A stretch of DNA of 64,000 bases from Xenoacremonium recifei (Eukaryota > Ascomycota > Sordariomycetes > Hypocreales > Nectriaceae): positions 620,001-684,000 of the forward strand of contig WOFQ01000005.1 in NCBI GenBank assembly GCA_012184525.1, written 5' to 3'. The notes below the pieces were generated by a model, which did no database searches, was not told the origin of the DNA, and saw only the letters and a list, made by a program, of their open reading frames with translations. This document shows positions 33,683 to 45,104 of the stretch, in pieces; position 1 is the stretch's first letter, and every line of letters starts with the position of its first letter. A program made the translations under genes and the position numbers.

Positions 33683-36383
33683 TCAAGGGGCGTAAGTCTG
33701 TTGTTGAACTGAGATGACCGACGTGGCCAAGATGTCGGCCGATGACTTGCCCACGCTAAACTCGTATTCCCCAGCATCGACAACCCATTTGTGCGCCTCT
33801 TCGTTCCAGGACGCAAAGTCGCGTGCCTTGATTGTGATCTCGACTGTAGTACATGATCCAGGTTCAAGGGTTGCCTTCTTGAATCCCACAAGAACTTTGA
33901 TAGGATTCTGGGGTAACAACTTCCTGTTACCAACATATACCTGCACTACTGTCGCGCCCTTGACGCCGCCCGTATTGAACACCGCGACTTGAACAAGATA
34001 ACTATCTGAAGGGCTTTCTCTCACTTTTAAGTCTTTGAGTGCAAAGCTAGTATATGACAGACCAAATCCGAATGGAAAGTTGACCTTGTCGGTAGATAAT
34101 CGGTCAAAATGCCGATACCCAATAAAGACCCCTTCCTCGTACTCAACCTGAAGTCCGTGATCGGCGTTAGGATCTCCTGGAAAGTTCCCGTAAGCGGGGC
34201 AGTCTGAGAGGGCCTTGGGGAATGTGCAGGTCAGATGACCTTCAGGATTCTGAGCGCCTGTGAGTACATCGACAATGGCATGACCAGCTTCCTGACCGGG
34301 AAACCAAGTCTGAAGCAACCCTTGAACCTGGTCTAGCCACGGAAACGCCACAGGAACCCCGGTGCTGTTTATTACCACTGTCTGAGGGCACACAGCGGCA
34401 ACAGCGGCAACAAGGCGGTCCTGGCTACCATCCTTGGGAAGATGAAAGCTGGCTTGATCTTGTCCCTCGGTCTCCCAGGATACATCATGTCCAGTGAAGA
34501 CGATGGAAAAGTCTGCTGTCTTCGCCAGCTCGACAGCTTCAGAGAGAATATTGACATCATGCTCTGTAGCAGACATGCAACCGAGTCTCACGCCAACCTG
34601 GCCTTCCAAGAACCCAAGATTAGGGTCACTGCCAGGGTTCGGGGGAGCAGAATGGATTCGAATCTCATATTGCTTGCCTTTTTCCATGCGAAAACTCGTA
34701 ACGGGGACAGGAACACCGCCAAATAAGAAGCCCATTGCGTCTTTGCAGTTTTCCTTTTGCTCTAGAATAATAGCGCCGTTGATCGCGAGCTGTGATGGCC
34801 CTAGGCTGGATAGGCTGAGGTAATACTCGGAGGTCTGAGGAGGCATGAACGTGCCAATGATGTCGATTTCGACGTTTTCAAGAATATGGTCATCTAAAAG
34901 TGATATTTCGGACTTATTGAAACCATGAATTGATTCGCGGGGACTTGAGCTGCCGCGTTCGTAGATGTGGCAGGTAAAGCCTGGGTTGTCCTCGAGATCA
35001 ACCACATGATCGACTAGCAGTGGCAGTTGCCGGAATGTGTGAGCGCCTTAGAAAGTTAGTCAGAGAAATAAGAAAACTATTGGTTCTCAATGAGTTTGGT
35101 CTCGTACCCTTGGAGTAGTTCAGTTCAACCTCCCAGTTTTTGAAAGCTTCCTGGAAAGCAACCCAAGGGGTGACCTTATAATGAGGCTTGAGTGATGCGC
35201 TCCCACCCCCATGTGCAAGGCAGTTCTTAGCGTATCCCAGGAGAGCGATCTTTTTGCCTCGTACCTTTTCCGGGGTTAAGGGTAAACAGTTATCTTGATT
35301 CTTGAGGAGCACAATTCCTTTGGCGCCGGCCTCACGGATGAGGGCTGCATGTTCCGGATTGTTGATGGCTTGTTCTGTGCTATCGCCCCACTGAGGCTTG
35401 TCAAAGGACCCTAGTCGCTTGAGAAACTCAAGGACGTGGCGTGCTCTCTCGTCCACGATCTCCTCTGTAAGCTCACCAGCTTCCATCGCTGCAAGCACCT
35501 TTCCCGGCTGTCTCCAGCGCGCCGGGCCTGGCATCTCAAGGTCGACACCTGCAATCAAAGACTCAGCAGTCGAGTTGACGCCACCCCAATCGCTCATAAC
35601 CAACCCGCGCCAATCCCATTCGCCCCGAAGAACTTGTTTCAACAGAAACTTATTAGAATCAGCGTGGGTTCCGTTGATCTTGTTATACGCCGTCATGATT
35701 GCCCAAGGGCTGGCCATTTTTATAATAAGCTCAAAAGGTTTAAGATAAATTTCGCGCAGTGCCCGCTCAGAGACAACGGCATTTACGTTCAGTCGTTGCG
35801 TTTCTTGCTCGTTAGCAACAAAGTGCTTCACCGTTGCAGAAACACCGGTGGACTGTAACCCGCGCACCACTGCTATACCCATCTGGCCAGTTAGGTAAGG
35901 GTCTTCAGAGAAAGTCTCATAGTTGCGACCACCTAGAGGGTGGCGATGGATGCAGATCGTGGGACCCAAGAGGCAGCGCGCTCCTTTAGACAGTGTCTCT
36001 TCGCCTAAAGCCACACCAATTCGCCTTGCTATGTCGACATCAAAGGTCGAGGCGACACTGCAAGCAGCAGGAAAGCAAGCAGCAGTCTGGCCATCCTTAA
36101 TCTTTGAGCCCCGGGCACCATTGGGTCCATCTGTGAGCTGCGCGAGAGTCAGATTGAGCTCTTATAAGCCTTCCCTTCCCCGTGAACTTTACATACCTTC
36201 ACACAGGGGATGCCCTTCTCCGGAAGAGGGCAGGTCAGCCATGGGCCACTACCAGCTAGCAGAGAAATATGTTGGACATAATGTCAGCATCCTGTGGGTA
36301 GAGACAAGGATTGGCGGACATGGGCGAACCTTTTCTTCCAAGGTCAAGCTTGACAAAAGTGACTCTGTGTTGATGTCTGACAT
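33683..36383 (-). CDS. GH3 beta-glycosidase with PA14 domain, probably intracellular
   Basis: Four exons on minus: 36383-36330, 36268-36197, 36137-35108, 35046-33683; model of 839 aa, normal for fungal PA14-type GH3. Motifs: TDGPNGARG, LLGPTICIHRHPLGGRNYETFSEDP, VKHFVANEQE, nucleophile Asp about 225 in GLVMSDWGG, and a WETEGQD stretch carrying the likely acid/base Glu. PA14 lies after the (alpha/beta)6 domain, about residues 390-530. A fibronectin III-like end follows (VQVYVGNRKLLPQNPIKVLVGFKK). No signal peptide, so it probably acts on imported oligosaccharides. Odd point: the first intron (61 nt by homology, with a gctgac branch site) ends in AT, not AG, before the conserved SLLAGSGPW codons. 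The nearest AG, 16 nt on, would break the frame. Confidence 0.85.
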
Positions 36384-36928
36384 GCTCGGCAGGAAATCAC
36401 TGGGTAAACAATGGGACGAAGAGAAACGTAAATGGCGCGACGACAAGTGACATACTATCTAACATATCTAATATATACCGAGCGGGTTAGTCTGGCGTCC
36501 TCTCGGTGTAAGGATCCCCGAAAGGACCGCGATCGGTAGCTCCCTATTCACGCTATTATCACATCACGACAGGCGACAATGATCCATCGCCTGGCTTGAT
36601 CCACATCCCAAAGTGAAAATATTGGCATGTTTACAAAGCTGCTTCTCCCTGCATAATCTCAGGCTTTTTCTGATTCGTCTGGATAATTTCAATTGCATTT
36701 GTCCGGCGGATTTTGCCGGACCCCAGCATTTCTTTTGCTCTATTTCGCTTTCCGGGGTAATGAACAGCGACTCGGTATAAGCTGCGTAATTCCTGAATCG
36801 ATCATGCATGGCCAGTCGCATATAAGGTCTTCTGTCCCAGAACATAGCCGTCTCATGCCCAAGCCCAGGCTCATTCTTATGCACGATACCTCCATCGCCT
36901 TGATAATTTAAATTCATAATATCTGACC
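36384..36928. other. Divergent promoter shared by GH3 and MFS genes
   Basis: 545 nt between head-to-head GH3 (minus) and sugar transporter (plus) genes. It contains several CGG/CCG triplets and the perfect inverted repeat listed separately. No gene. Confidence 0.55.
36701..36721. promoter_or_regulatory. Perfect inverted repeat with CGG-N6-CCG core
   Basis: GTCCGGC-ggatttt-GCCGGAC, 7-bp perfect arms; the inner part is CGG-N6-CCG (36707-36718). Inverted CGG triplets are the usual target form for Zn2Cys6 dimers. It lies between two divergent cluster genes. Binding is inferred only. Confidence 0.45.
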
Positions 36929-38691
36929 ATGGTGTCTCCGGACGTTGCAGTCGAGGGCGCCGATATCCCGGCTGCCGCTTCACAACCAACACCGTTGCTA
37001 GAGTTGCTGCCCGACTTGGGCAAGCCATGGTGGCGCGTGCCTTATTTACTGAAGCTTAACATACTACTTACGGTTCCGATGCTTACGGGCTATCTCGTTG
37101 GCTTCGACAGCAGCATGCTTAATGGAATGCAATCCGTGCCCCGGTGGATTGAAGGTTAGCCGAACCGAATGCATGTTGCGTTGGCCACTCATACCGTGTC
37201 TAACTGATCTTCTCTAGATTTCCATCACCCTTCTGGTGTCAAACTCGGGATTCTCGGCACCATGCAGTCTCTTGGTGCTGTAGCCAGCCTCCCCTTCGCC
37301 CCAATGTTGACAGACTGGCTGGGCCGCCGTCACCCCGTCGTCCTCGGTTCTCTTATCTGTCTTCTAGCGACTGGATTACAAGCTGGCGCTATCAACACGT
37401 CCATGTTTCTCGCCGGGCGGTTCTTCATTGGCTTTGGAGCAGGCCTCGTCGGCAATGCAACGCCACCTTTGATGGCTGAGCTGGCTTACCCCTCGCATCG
37501 AGCTTTTTTGACGTCCTTTGCGTCCACCACCTGGGTAGGGTCCATTGATCGCGGTTCTTAGCCGTCGACATGCTGACGTTTTCTCCCTGCAGTTCCTCGG
37601 TGCGATCGTAGCAGCTTGGTCGACCTACGGCACCTTCAAGATGCCCAGCAGCTGGAGCTGGAGGATCCCGTCTCTGCTCCAATGTCTCCCTTCAATTTAC
37701 CAGCTTTTATTTATCTACTTTGTCCCTGAGTCTCCCCGTTGGCTTGTTGGGAAGGGAAGGTTGGTTCAAGCGCGGAGAATTCTCAATAAGTACCACGCCG
37801 GTATTGATTCAGAGTCTGAAATTTCAGACCTTGTCTCTTATGAAATGTCGGAGATAGAGTCGACTATCGAGCTGGAAAAGACGCAGAACACCAAGTCTTA
37901 CCTCAATTTCTTCACTACGAGTAAGTGCTTGAACCTAGCATTGGAATGAATTGGTGCAACTCTAACACGAATGTCCAGAGGGTAACCGTTGGAGGTTTGC
38001 CATTGTTTTCCTGATGGGGATTATTAGTCAATGGGCTGGAAATGGTCTCATTTCCCAGTATCTTGTTGTGATCCTCAAAAACATTGGTATCACGAGCGCC
38101 AAGACACAAAACATCATCAATGGTGTGTTGACCATATTTAGCTACATTGTGAGCATTACGGGAGCATCGACACTTTTGAAATGGGGCCGTAAGAGAATTC
38201 TCCTGATTGGCATGGCTGGTATGTTCTCGGCTTACTTCATCTGGACTATCTTGTCGGCTATCAACCAGGAGCGGAACTTCGAAGACAAAGGTCTTGGTAT
38301 TGCAATTATTGCCATGATCTTCGTTTTCAACTTTTTCTACAACATCAGTGTCAACCCCGTACAGACTACTTATGTTCTGGAGATCCTTCCCTTTACCCTG
38401 CGGGCCAAGGGTCTCATGATCACCCAGTTTTCGACGTACGGGGCTGGGCTCTTCAACGGATTCGTCAACCCCATTGCTATGGACGGGATTGGCTGGAAAT
38501 ATTATCTCGTCTACGTGATCCTATTGGCGGTCTGGTTCGGTGTCATTTGGGCCCTTTTCCCCGAGACTGGTGGTCGAACACTTGAAGAAGTTAGCGAGAT
38601 CTTTGACGGCCCAAATCTTGACCATCAGTCCTACGCAGCAGGAACCAAGTCGGCTATTCTTGAGCACAATGAGAAGGTCGAGACAGTTTAG
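36929..38691 (+). CDS. MFS sugar transporter (lactose-permease/hexose-type)
   Basis: Four exons, 36929-37154, 37218-37534, 37593-37920 and 37979-38691, give 527 aa. Sugar-porter signatures in order: GYLVGFDSSMLNG (helix 1), DWLGRRH (motif A), GAGLVGNATPPLMAELAYPSHRA, VPESPRWLVGKGR, KWGRKRI, NPVQTTYVLEILPFTLRAKG, and FPETGGRTLEEV at the end of helix 12. Twelve membrane segments are expected. The lactose-permease-like branch carries disaccharides and oligosaccharides such as lactose or cellobiose. It is divergent from the GH3 gene over 545 nt, a layout that suits co-regulation of import and hydrolysis. All three introns are 52-63 nt and in frame. Confidence 0.92.
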
Positions 38692-39769
38692 GTCCAGGCT
38701 CGGCTGAAAATCCCGTGAAGTATGGAGGTTCATTCCACAGTGTGTATGGAGAGGTTCAGTTGGGGAGCAAGAATTGAGACATCGGACTATATGGGTTTGT
38801 TGATGCTGATGATCAATACGTGGGGGGTGTACTGCGCGAAACGGGATCACACCACTCGCTTCAAAGTGATTCGGTCTTGAGGAATATTGAATATAGTTTA
38901 CTAGTATTTCCTTCAACTTTTTGATCAAAATATTCAATCCCATAGTCGACTTTCTTGCGGTCATTATAAGCGCGTCCTCGACTCATTATGTGATTAAGTT
39001 GTTGGCTTATTGCCCATTACCGCGCATCGAATAAGAATATAGTGCTTGGAATTTAATTACAGCATGCATAAAGACTTTTTACTATTCTAATTTATCTCCT
39101 TGGCTATGACTTTCCTCCGCCAAGCTGCTGTTGCGGATGCATTCTTCCCCCATCTCGGTCATCTTGACAGGCCCCAAAAGTAAAGGTGTTCCGTATCCCC
39201 TCAGGTGTGCTAAGGCTGCATTGACATAACCCCATATTTTATCCCTACAGATTGCCCATCTTATGCTACGGTACGAAGATCAACCTAAAGTCTAGGCCTA
39301 GCTAGCTACGAGATATATGATGTAGTGTTATGTACTCTAGTTAAGCTCTAGTACTTCCGATACTATAGAATTTGGGCGGTAACTAAGGTACCGACTCTCT
39401 CTCGTATTATCATTAGCCTAATAATTTCTTAGCAGGTAAATGCAGCCTTAGCACATCTGAGGGGATACGATAAATGCGTATAGGAAACGATAATTCGCTA
39501 AGGTTCCAGGAACCTCCCTCTTTTCTGGACCCCGCACTTTCCCCTCCCCAAATCAGCAGCGTCGCCTCTAATCCCCGAAGACATGTTAGAAGCTCTTTGG
39601 CGAGGCGTCGTAAAACGCCATCCTGCAACTTAGAATATGTTGTCGCTAATTCGTCCTGTCTGCAGCCGAAGTATTTGAACCGGCACTGCTATAAAGCTTG
39701 AGAAGAGATCTCTTTCATCTGGTATCCATCTTCAAGGCCGGCTTCCCTTGAAAGCCTGTTACCTCAGTC
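38692..39769. other. AT-rich intergenic stretch
   Basis: About 1.1 kb, no gene supported. A CGG-N11-CCG pair (39377-39393) is present; such spaced triplets also occur by chance. Confidence 0.45.
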
Positions 39770-41879
39770 ATGATGTAAGCCCTTTACCAATACGCAGTTT
39801 TTCTTCTCGGCATCAACTTGATCACAGTTAACCTTTACACAGGCTACCTAATGTGTCAAAGATTACCGCTACCCAGATTAGAGAAATCACTCTGTTTTTA
39901 TTTGTTCTTGTGGGCTTACTTACAAATTGCGCCAATGCGCGATCGTATTGCACCGTCCAACAGTCCAATGGTGCTCTAGTAGTTACTCCAGACTGCGTCG
40001 ATCCGCTTTATGCAAACCCTGTCATCGACGAAGAGACGGAACTGACCGGGTCGATTCCATATCGCTTAATTTCTGGGCACTTCAGTAACACAACTGTCAA
40101 ATTCAACATCTATTTACCACCGGCCAGCCGATGGGAAGGTCGATTCTTTCAAGAATTTTATCCCACCTCTGACGAGAACGCCGAGGAGGATATGGTCAAC
40201 TTTGGATTCGAACATGGAGCTTATACTGTCCAAGCAAGCGGTACCAGCGGTTATCGTCACTATGCTGCAGCAGCTCAATTCTCTAGGGCTGTAGCAACAA
40301 AATACTACCACTTTCAACCATCACGCCACATTTACGGCTATGCCTTTGGCGGTAGCGGAGGCTCTTATCAGGTCATTGGTGCCATCGAGAACACCTACGG
40401 TATCTGGGATGGTGTCGTGCCCTACGTCCAAGCCGTTCCGGGTTCCATCCCCGATGTGCCGGGATCTCGAACTCTTGCCGGACTAGTCCTAAGGAGCAGG
40501 AGGGCCAAGATTGCTGATGCTGTTCAGCCAGGCGGTTCAGGAGATCCCTTCGCTTCTCTTAACATGACGGAACGAGCGATGCTCCACGAAATCACAACAT
40601 TGGGGCTTCCTCTGCGAAAATGGGAGGACTTTGCTAAGACTGCGGATGGGTACACAATCAGTGTTCTGGCCCCGACAATTCAAGCTCTCGATCCAACCTA
40701 CTCTGAAGACTTTTGGACTAAGGTCGGATATCTTGGTACCGAAGAATCGGAACTTGGATCCATAATCCGGTCAATTGCGGTTGAGACCAACGTATCCATC
40801 GCCAGCCTCCATAGGAATGCCAGCGGTTCTCTCACAGGAGTTGTGTTGGCGGGGCTACCGAATATCACTGATACGTATGGACTCCAGTTTACTGTATATT
40901 CGTCCAACGGAACTGCCGCATTAGGTCAGCTCCAGGGCACAATTGAGATAGGTACGGCTGTGGTGAACCTACTGGGGCCGACAACATCCAGGCGATTCTC
41001 GATGCGCTCACGGTTGGAGGAATAATGCAGGTAGATAACCGATGGTATGTGGCCGCGCATGCGTACTATCGCTACAAACTCCCCTCGCTGCCTGGTTTCT
41101 ACGAGTTCAATCAGTTCCTGAGCAGCAGAGGTCAGCCGCTCTACCCTCAGAGAGAGGTTGATGTGCCCGTCCTGGTAGCCACGGGCGTCAGTGGAGGGGC
41201 AAACTATTCGGGAAACATCACGGCCAAGATGGTTGTGATTGATAACCTATGGGATAGTGATGCTTGGGCCTGTCACGCCGATTGGTACCGATGGCGGGTA
41301 CAAGACGCTCTCGGGCCGCGTTTTGAGGAGAATTATCGACTATACTATAACGACCATGCTGACCACAACTTTGGCGCGGTCGACCCTCCTCGCACTGCCT
41401 ATCTTGTTGACTATACACCCATAGTGATGCAAGCTCTCCTTGACGTTAGTCAGTGGGCAGAAAAAGGCGTCATGCCGCCTCAGTCGACGGAATATGAGAT
41501 ATCCGATAGTCAAATAGTCGTCTCGTCCGTAGCAGCCGAACGCAAAGGCATCCAGCCAGTCGTCCAAGTTACTGCAAACGGAGGCATTGTCGCCCGAGTT
41601 GCAGCCGGAAGTATAGTACTGTTGAGTGGCAAAGTAGAAGTTCCGCCGGGGGCAGGTATGGTGAGCACAGCGGAATGGGACCCCCTTGGCGTTGGCGTCT
41701 TCACAACGACAGGGTTACAAGAACCAAATGAAACTGTCGAGCTGGACCTACGTTATACGTATTCCAGTCCTGGGACCTATTTCCCTGGCCTACGGGCTGC
41801 CTCTCAGCGGGAGGGAGCTGGAAACAGCACAAGTCCCAAAGTCGCAAACATAGGCCGAGCGCGAGTCATTGTCTACTGA
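39770..41879 (+). pseudogene. Secreted hydrolase-like protein gene with a one-base frameshift
   Basis: Coding sequence runs in one frame from 39843 to about 40980 and continues in another frame from about 40978 to 41879. At a GGGG run (40975-40978) one base appears missing: upstream reads VVNLLG, downstream reads ADNIQAILDALTVGG. No intron of plausible length restores the frame. The start needs a 5-nt first exon (39770-39774) and a 68-nt intron, giving MMLPNVSK and then a signal peptide (LFLFVLVGLLTNCANA). GYAFGGSGGSYQ looks like an alpha/beta-hydrolase nucleophile elbow, and NDHADHNF near the end may hold the His. The family is not named with confidence; a tannase-like or other esterase is possible. 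The break may be real decay or a homopolymer sequencing error. Confidence 0.7.
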
Positions 41880-42131
41880 GCCGTCACCGAGCTAGCGGCC
41901 TTGTATTTAGCCTAATGGGTAGCACGGGATTTGCATGTACGAACAGGGGTCTCGGGTGGAAGTACACCGAGAATTGCGTATTGAATACGGAGTACTCCGT
42001 ACGGAATACTGCCTATCCCCGCGTCTAAATTTTTGACAAGTACAAAGACCTTGATAATCTGTTTGACCCCCTTTGCCATCTCACATCCTATTCTAACCTA
42101 GTCTGTTTTATTTCATTTTCAAGGTTCCAGG
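41880..42131. other. GH43 promoter region
   Basis: 252 nt. Contains a 16-bp perfect palindrome listed separately, and a T/C-rich tract before the ATG. Confidence 0.5.
41986..42001. promoter_or_regulatory. 16-bp palindrome TACGGAGTACTCCGTA
   Basis: Perfect palindrome 131 nt upstream of the GH43 ATG; its core is CGG-N6-CCG, the same spacing as the inverted repeat at 36707-36718. It is also made of the TACTCCGTA word dispersed in the window, so it may be either a Zn2Cys6 site or part of that repeat. Confidence 0.4.
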
Positions 42132-43821
42132 ATGGCCAGCTCCCGGTCTCATCCCGCTCCTAACAATGAGATGGCCCCAACCTTTACCAATCCTATCCTC
42201 TGGGAAGATTTGCCAGACATGGACGTCATCTGCGTTGATAATACATACTACATGAGCGTATCCTCGTTCCACTTTTCTCCCGGTGCGCCACTCCTACAAT
42301 CATGTAATTTGGTTGACTGGGAATATATTGGTCACTCGGTCCCTGACTTGGGTGCATTTGGTTCACAGTTTTGCTTTAAAGACGAAAAGCCGGTGGGCTA
42401 TGTGAAGGGTGTCTGGGCATCAACGCTAAGATATCGCAAGAGTAATGGACTGTTTTACTGGTATGGTGCCATCCAAGGGACCAATAAGACTTACATTTAT
42501 ACCGCAAAGACACCTGAAGGGGCGTGGACTGCGCATCCTCCAATTCCTAATTTCTATTATGATGCGGGACTGCTCATTGACGAAGACGATACCTTTTATA
42601 TCGCTTATGGGACAAAGAACATCCAAGTAGCGCAATTATCCCCTGATGGGCTTACGGAAGTTACCAGCAGGGTATGTATAACACGAACCAACCCATCCTG
42701 GAGTAATACCTGCTCATACAGAGACCCAGGTCGTATATGAATCAGAAGAATATCTCGAAGGCGCTCGAATGTATAACATCAATGGCACATACTATATATG
42801 GCTTACAAGGCCTTGGTGTGGCCAATACGTGCTCAAATCCACCGCGGGACCGTTCGGACCCTACCAAGGCCGAATGGTTATAGGCGAAGTCAAGGCACCG
42901 ATCGCCGGGGCTGGACCGCCACACCAAGGCTCACTGGTCCAGACAAGCGATGGGCGCTGGTGCTATATGGCCTTCATTGACGCTTACCCTGCTGGTCGAA
43001 TCCCCGTGCTTGCGCCTATCGAGTTTGACGAGGAGGGGTGGCCAACAGTGGCGGCCGATTATACTACAAGCAGTGGACAATGGTGTCTTGAATATCCTCT
43101 GATCATCGATAGTCCTTCCAAGAAGCATAAGACATGCAACCGGAGACATCTTTTCGGGGGTGGCAAACTGGAGCCATGCTGGGAATGGAATCAAAGTCCC
43201 GAGAACTCGAAATGGAGCATCAAAGACGGGCAATTGCTCCTCGAAACTGCTAGGGTGACCGACAATCTTTTCCTAGCATCAAACAGCCTTACTCACCGGA
43301 CCATTGGTCCAAGGAGCGCAGTTACGTTCTGTGTCGACTGGTCAGGGCTCAAGGACGGGGACAGAGCTGGTGCTTGTCTATTTCGCCATGAGAGTGCCTA
43401 CATTGGTGTACACAGAGATAATGGCATAGCAAAGTTAGTATATGTTGATGACATCAAGCTTGAACCCATCGGAGAGCCTGTTGGGTGGTTCAATGGCCGC
43501 CCTCAATCCAAGGACTGGGGTGTCGTCTCAAAGGGGGCTATCAAGGCAGAGGTTCAATTATCAAACAAACAAGCATGGTTACGAATCGAAGCCAACCTTG
43601 CGCCGGCCTTTACAGGAATACATGAGGATGGCCTGAGGCAAGCAAAGTTTGAGTATAGTTACGATGGGACAACAGTTACACAATTGGGGCCGCTATTTGT
43701 GTTGAACACTTCATATTTAGGTTTCGTGGGGTATCGGTTTGCAGTATTTAACTTCGCAACAATTGCTCTGGGGGGGCGATTGGCGGTATCCTCCGCCGCT
43801 ATCGAGGTCAAGCAAGTATAG
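42132..43821 (+). CDS. GH43 beta-xylosidase / alpha-arabinofuranosidase-type enzyme
   Basis: Two exons, 42132-42671 and 42724-43821, give 545 aa. Five-bladed propeller with the GH43 triad visible: general base Asp31 in LPDMDV, pKa-modulating Asp144 in YYDAGLLID, and acid Glu192 in YLEGARMY just after the splice. The C-terminal ~230 residues form the beta-sandwich common in xylosidase subfamilies (LFGGGKLEPCWEWNQ, then AGACLFRHESAYIGVH). No signal peptide, so a cytosolic exo-enzyme on imported xylo- or arabino-oligosaccharides is likely. The intron acceptor is taken as cagag (42722-42723); the AG two bases earlier would shift the frame. Confidence 0.88.
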
Positions 43822-44440
43822 TATATTGATATGTCTCCGTATGAGGATAAATCTTAATACCCATCATTAACTATGAAAGCTCTGTTGTAGTTGCCACCCG
43901 ACGTTGGGTAAGATGTAACAGGATTGCACGATATGTGACATATAATTTATAAGATAAGAGCGGCACATCATTCTGTCAGGATGGTCTATCTCTCATTATA
44001 CTTTGTGGCCATAATATTTTACGATAGTACAGGCCAATCGCCCCGAAACCCATCCGTGTCCCAAATATAGATATGCGTTCTATTCTGGCCTCAGTGTATT
44101 AAACCTGTCTTGTAAACTCCACACAGACGTGCGGCCTCTGATCTGTTCAGTATTACGCAGCCTTCCGTCCCAGATATATAATTATCTGTGCTCAATTAGG
44201 CAGGGTTTCTGTCGTAACACAGAGCATTATGTCAGTAAGGGGCCAGCGTAGGAGCCGCCAAGACACGGGGATATATGTTTCAGGACGGCTAATATATTAA
44301 TAAGCTGGCCCTCCTGCTCTGCGAGGAGGCTAGAGATTGATATATTATTTACATAGCACCTAGGGTTAATCGATTCAAAGGGTGAGAGTCGAGAGCTTCT
44401 AGCCCTGGAAGTCCAGAGGAAACAAGATGGATCGACTTAG

Positions 44441-44656
44441 ACTAGCTATGGCATAACCCTACACCGCGTTGCGAATAAGGTGACCGGCGGAGTGAATTAT
44501 GTGCCCGTCCTGAGAAGAATAGGCAACTATGCTTTCTCTGTTAACACTGAAACGGGACAGCAAGACGATGAAAGTGATGAAGAGTGGGAAAGACGGATCG
44601 GGCTAGAATTTGACTGGTTCAAGAAATTGGAGACACAGACATTAGAGCTCATTTGA
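44441..44656 (+). pseudogene. Possible gene relic or orphan 3' exon
   Basis: A 71-codon open stretch ends in TGA and has no ATG. Its translation looks protein-like: VTGGVNYVPVLRRIGNYAF, then an acidic DDESDEEWERR segment and FDWFKKLETQ. It is preceded by an in-frame stop at 44438-44440. It could be the last exon of a decayed gene. No family recognised. Confidence 0.3.
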
Positions 44657-45009
44657 TCATCTCTATTATTTGAATGCAATTAATCTTGTTTCTTGGCCTC
44701 CTCTGTGCTCCTGGAAATGCGTTACTTGTCTGTAACTCAGCTCCAATACATACTTAGGCATCGGAAAGCTCAGGCACACATTTCTGAATTCGTCTCTCAG
44801 ATTTCGACCGCTTGACTTATTTAAAATATGATTCTTCCTGTTTTGGAAGACTCCTTTCCGTAAGACCCTTATCCTGTCTGATAAGTCAACGACGTCGCTG
44901 CTGACGACGCGGCGGAATTCCGCCCGCCTCAGGGTGACGGCGCCAATGATAAATCCTGCGCAACCCTATGTGACATGATATTTCGAGATGTCCTTCTGCT
45001 TTGTTCAAC

Positions 45010-45017
45010 TATTTAAA
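45010..45017 (+). promoter_or_regulatory. TATA-like element of the SDR gene
   Basis: TATTTAAA, 95 nt before the ATG at 45105. Confidence 0.45.
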
Positions 45018-45104
45018 ACCTGTCAAGGTGCACATCTCTCGGGTCTCCCGTTTTCTCCTTTGTTCATTCATCATCATCATCAAATATCATCTAGACTCAC
45101 CACG

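Larger units (their letters stand above)
43822..45104. other. Intergenic stretch with a possible gene relic
   Basis: About 1.3 kb. Mostly AT-rich without genes, but 44441-44656 has coding-like composition (listed separately). The right end is the promoter of the SDR gene. Confidence 0.45.

Noticed and set aside
40942..40981. GT-AG pair that might be an intron explaining the frameshift
   Set aside because: At about 40 nt its length does not restore the downstream frame.
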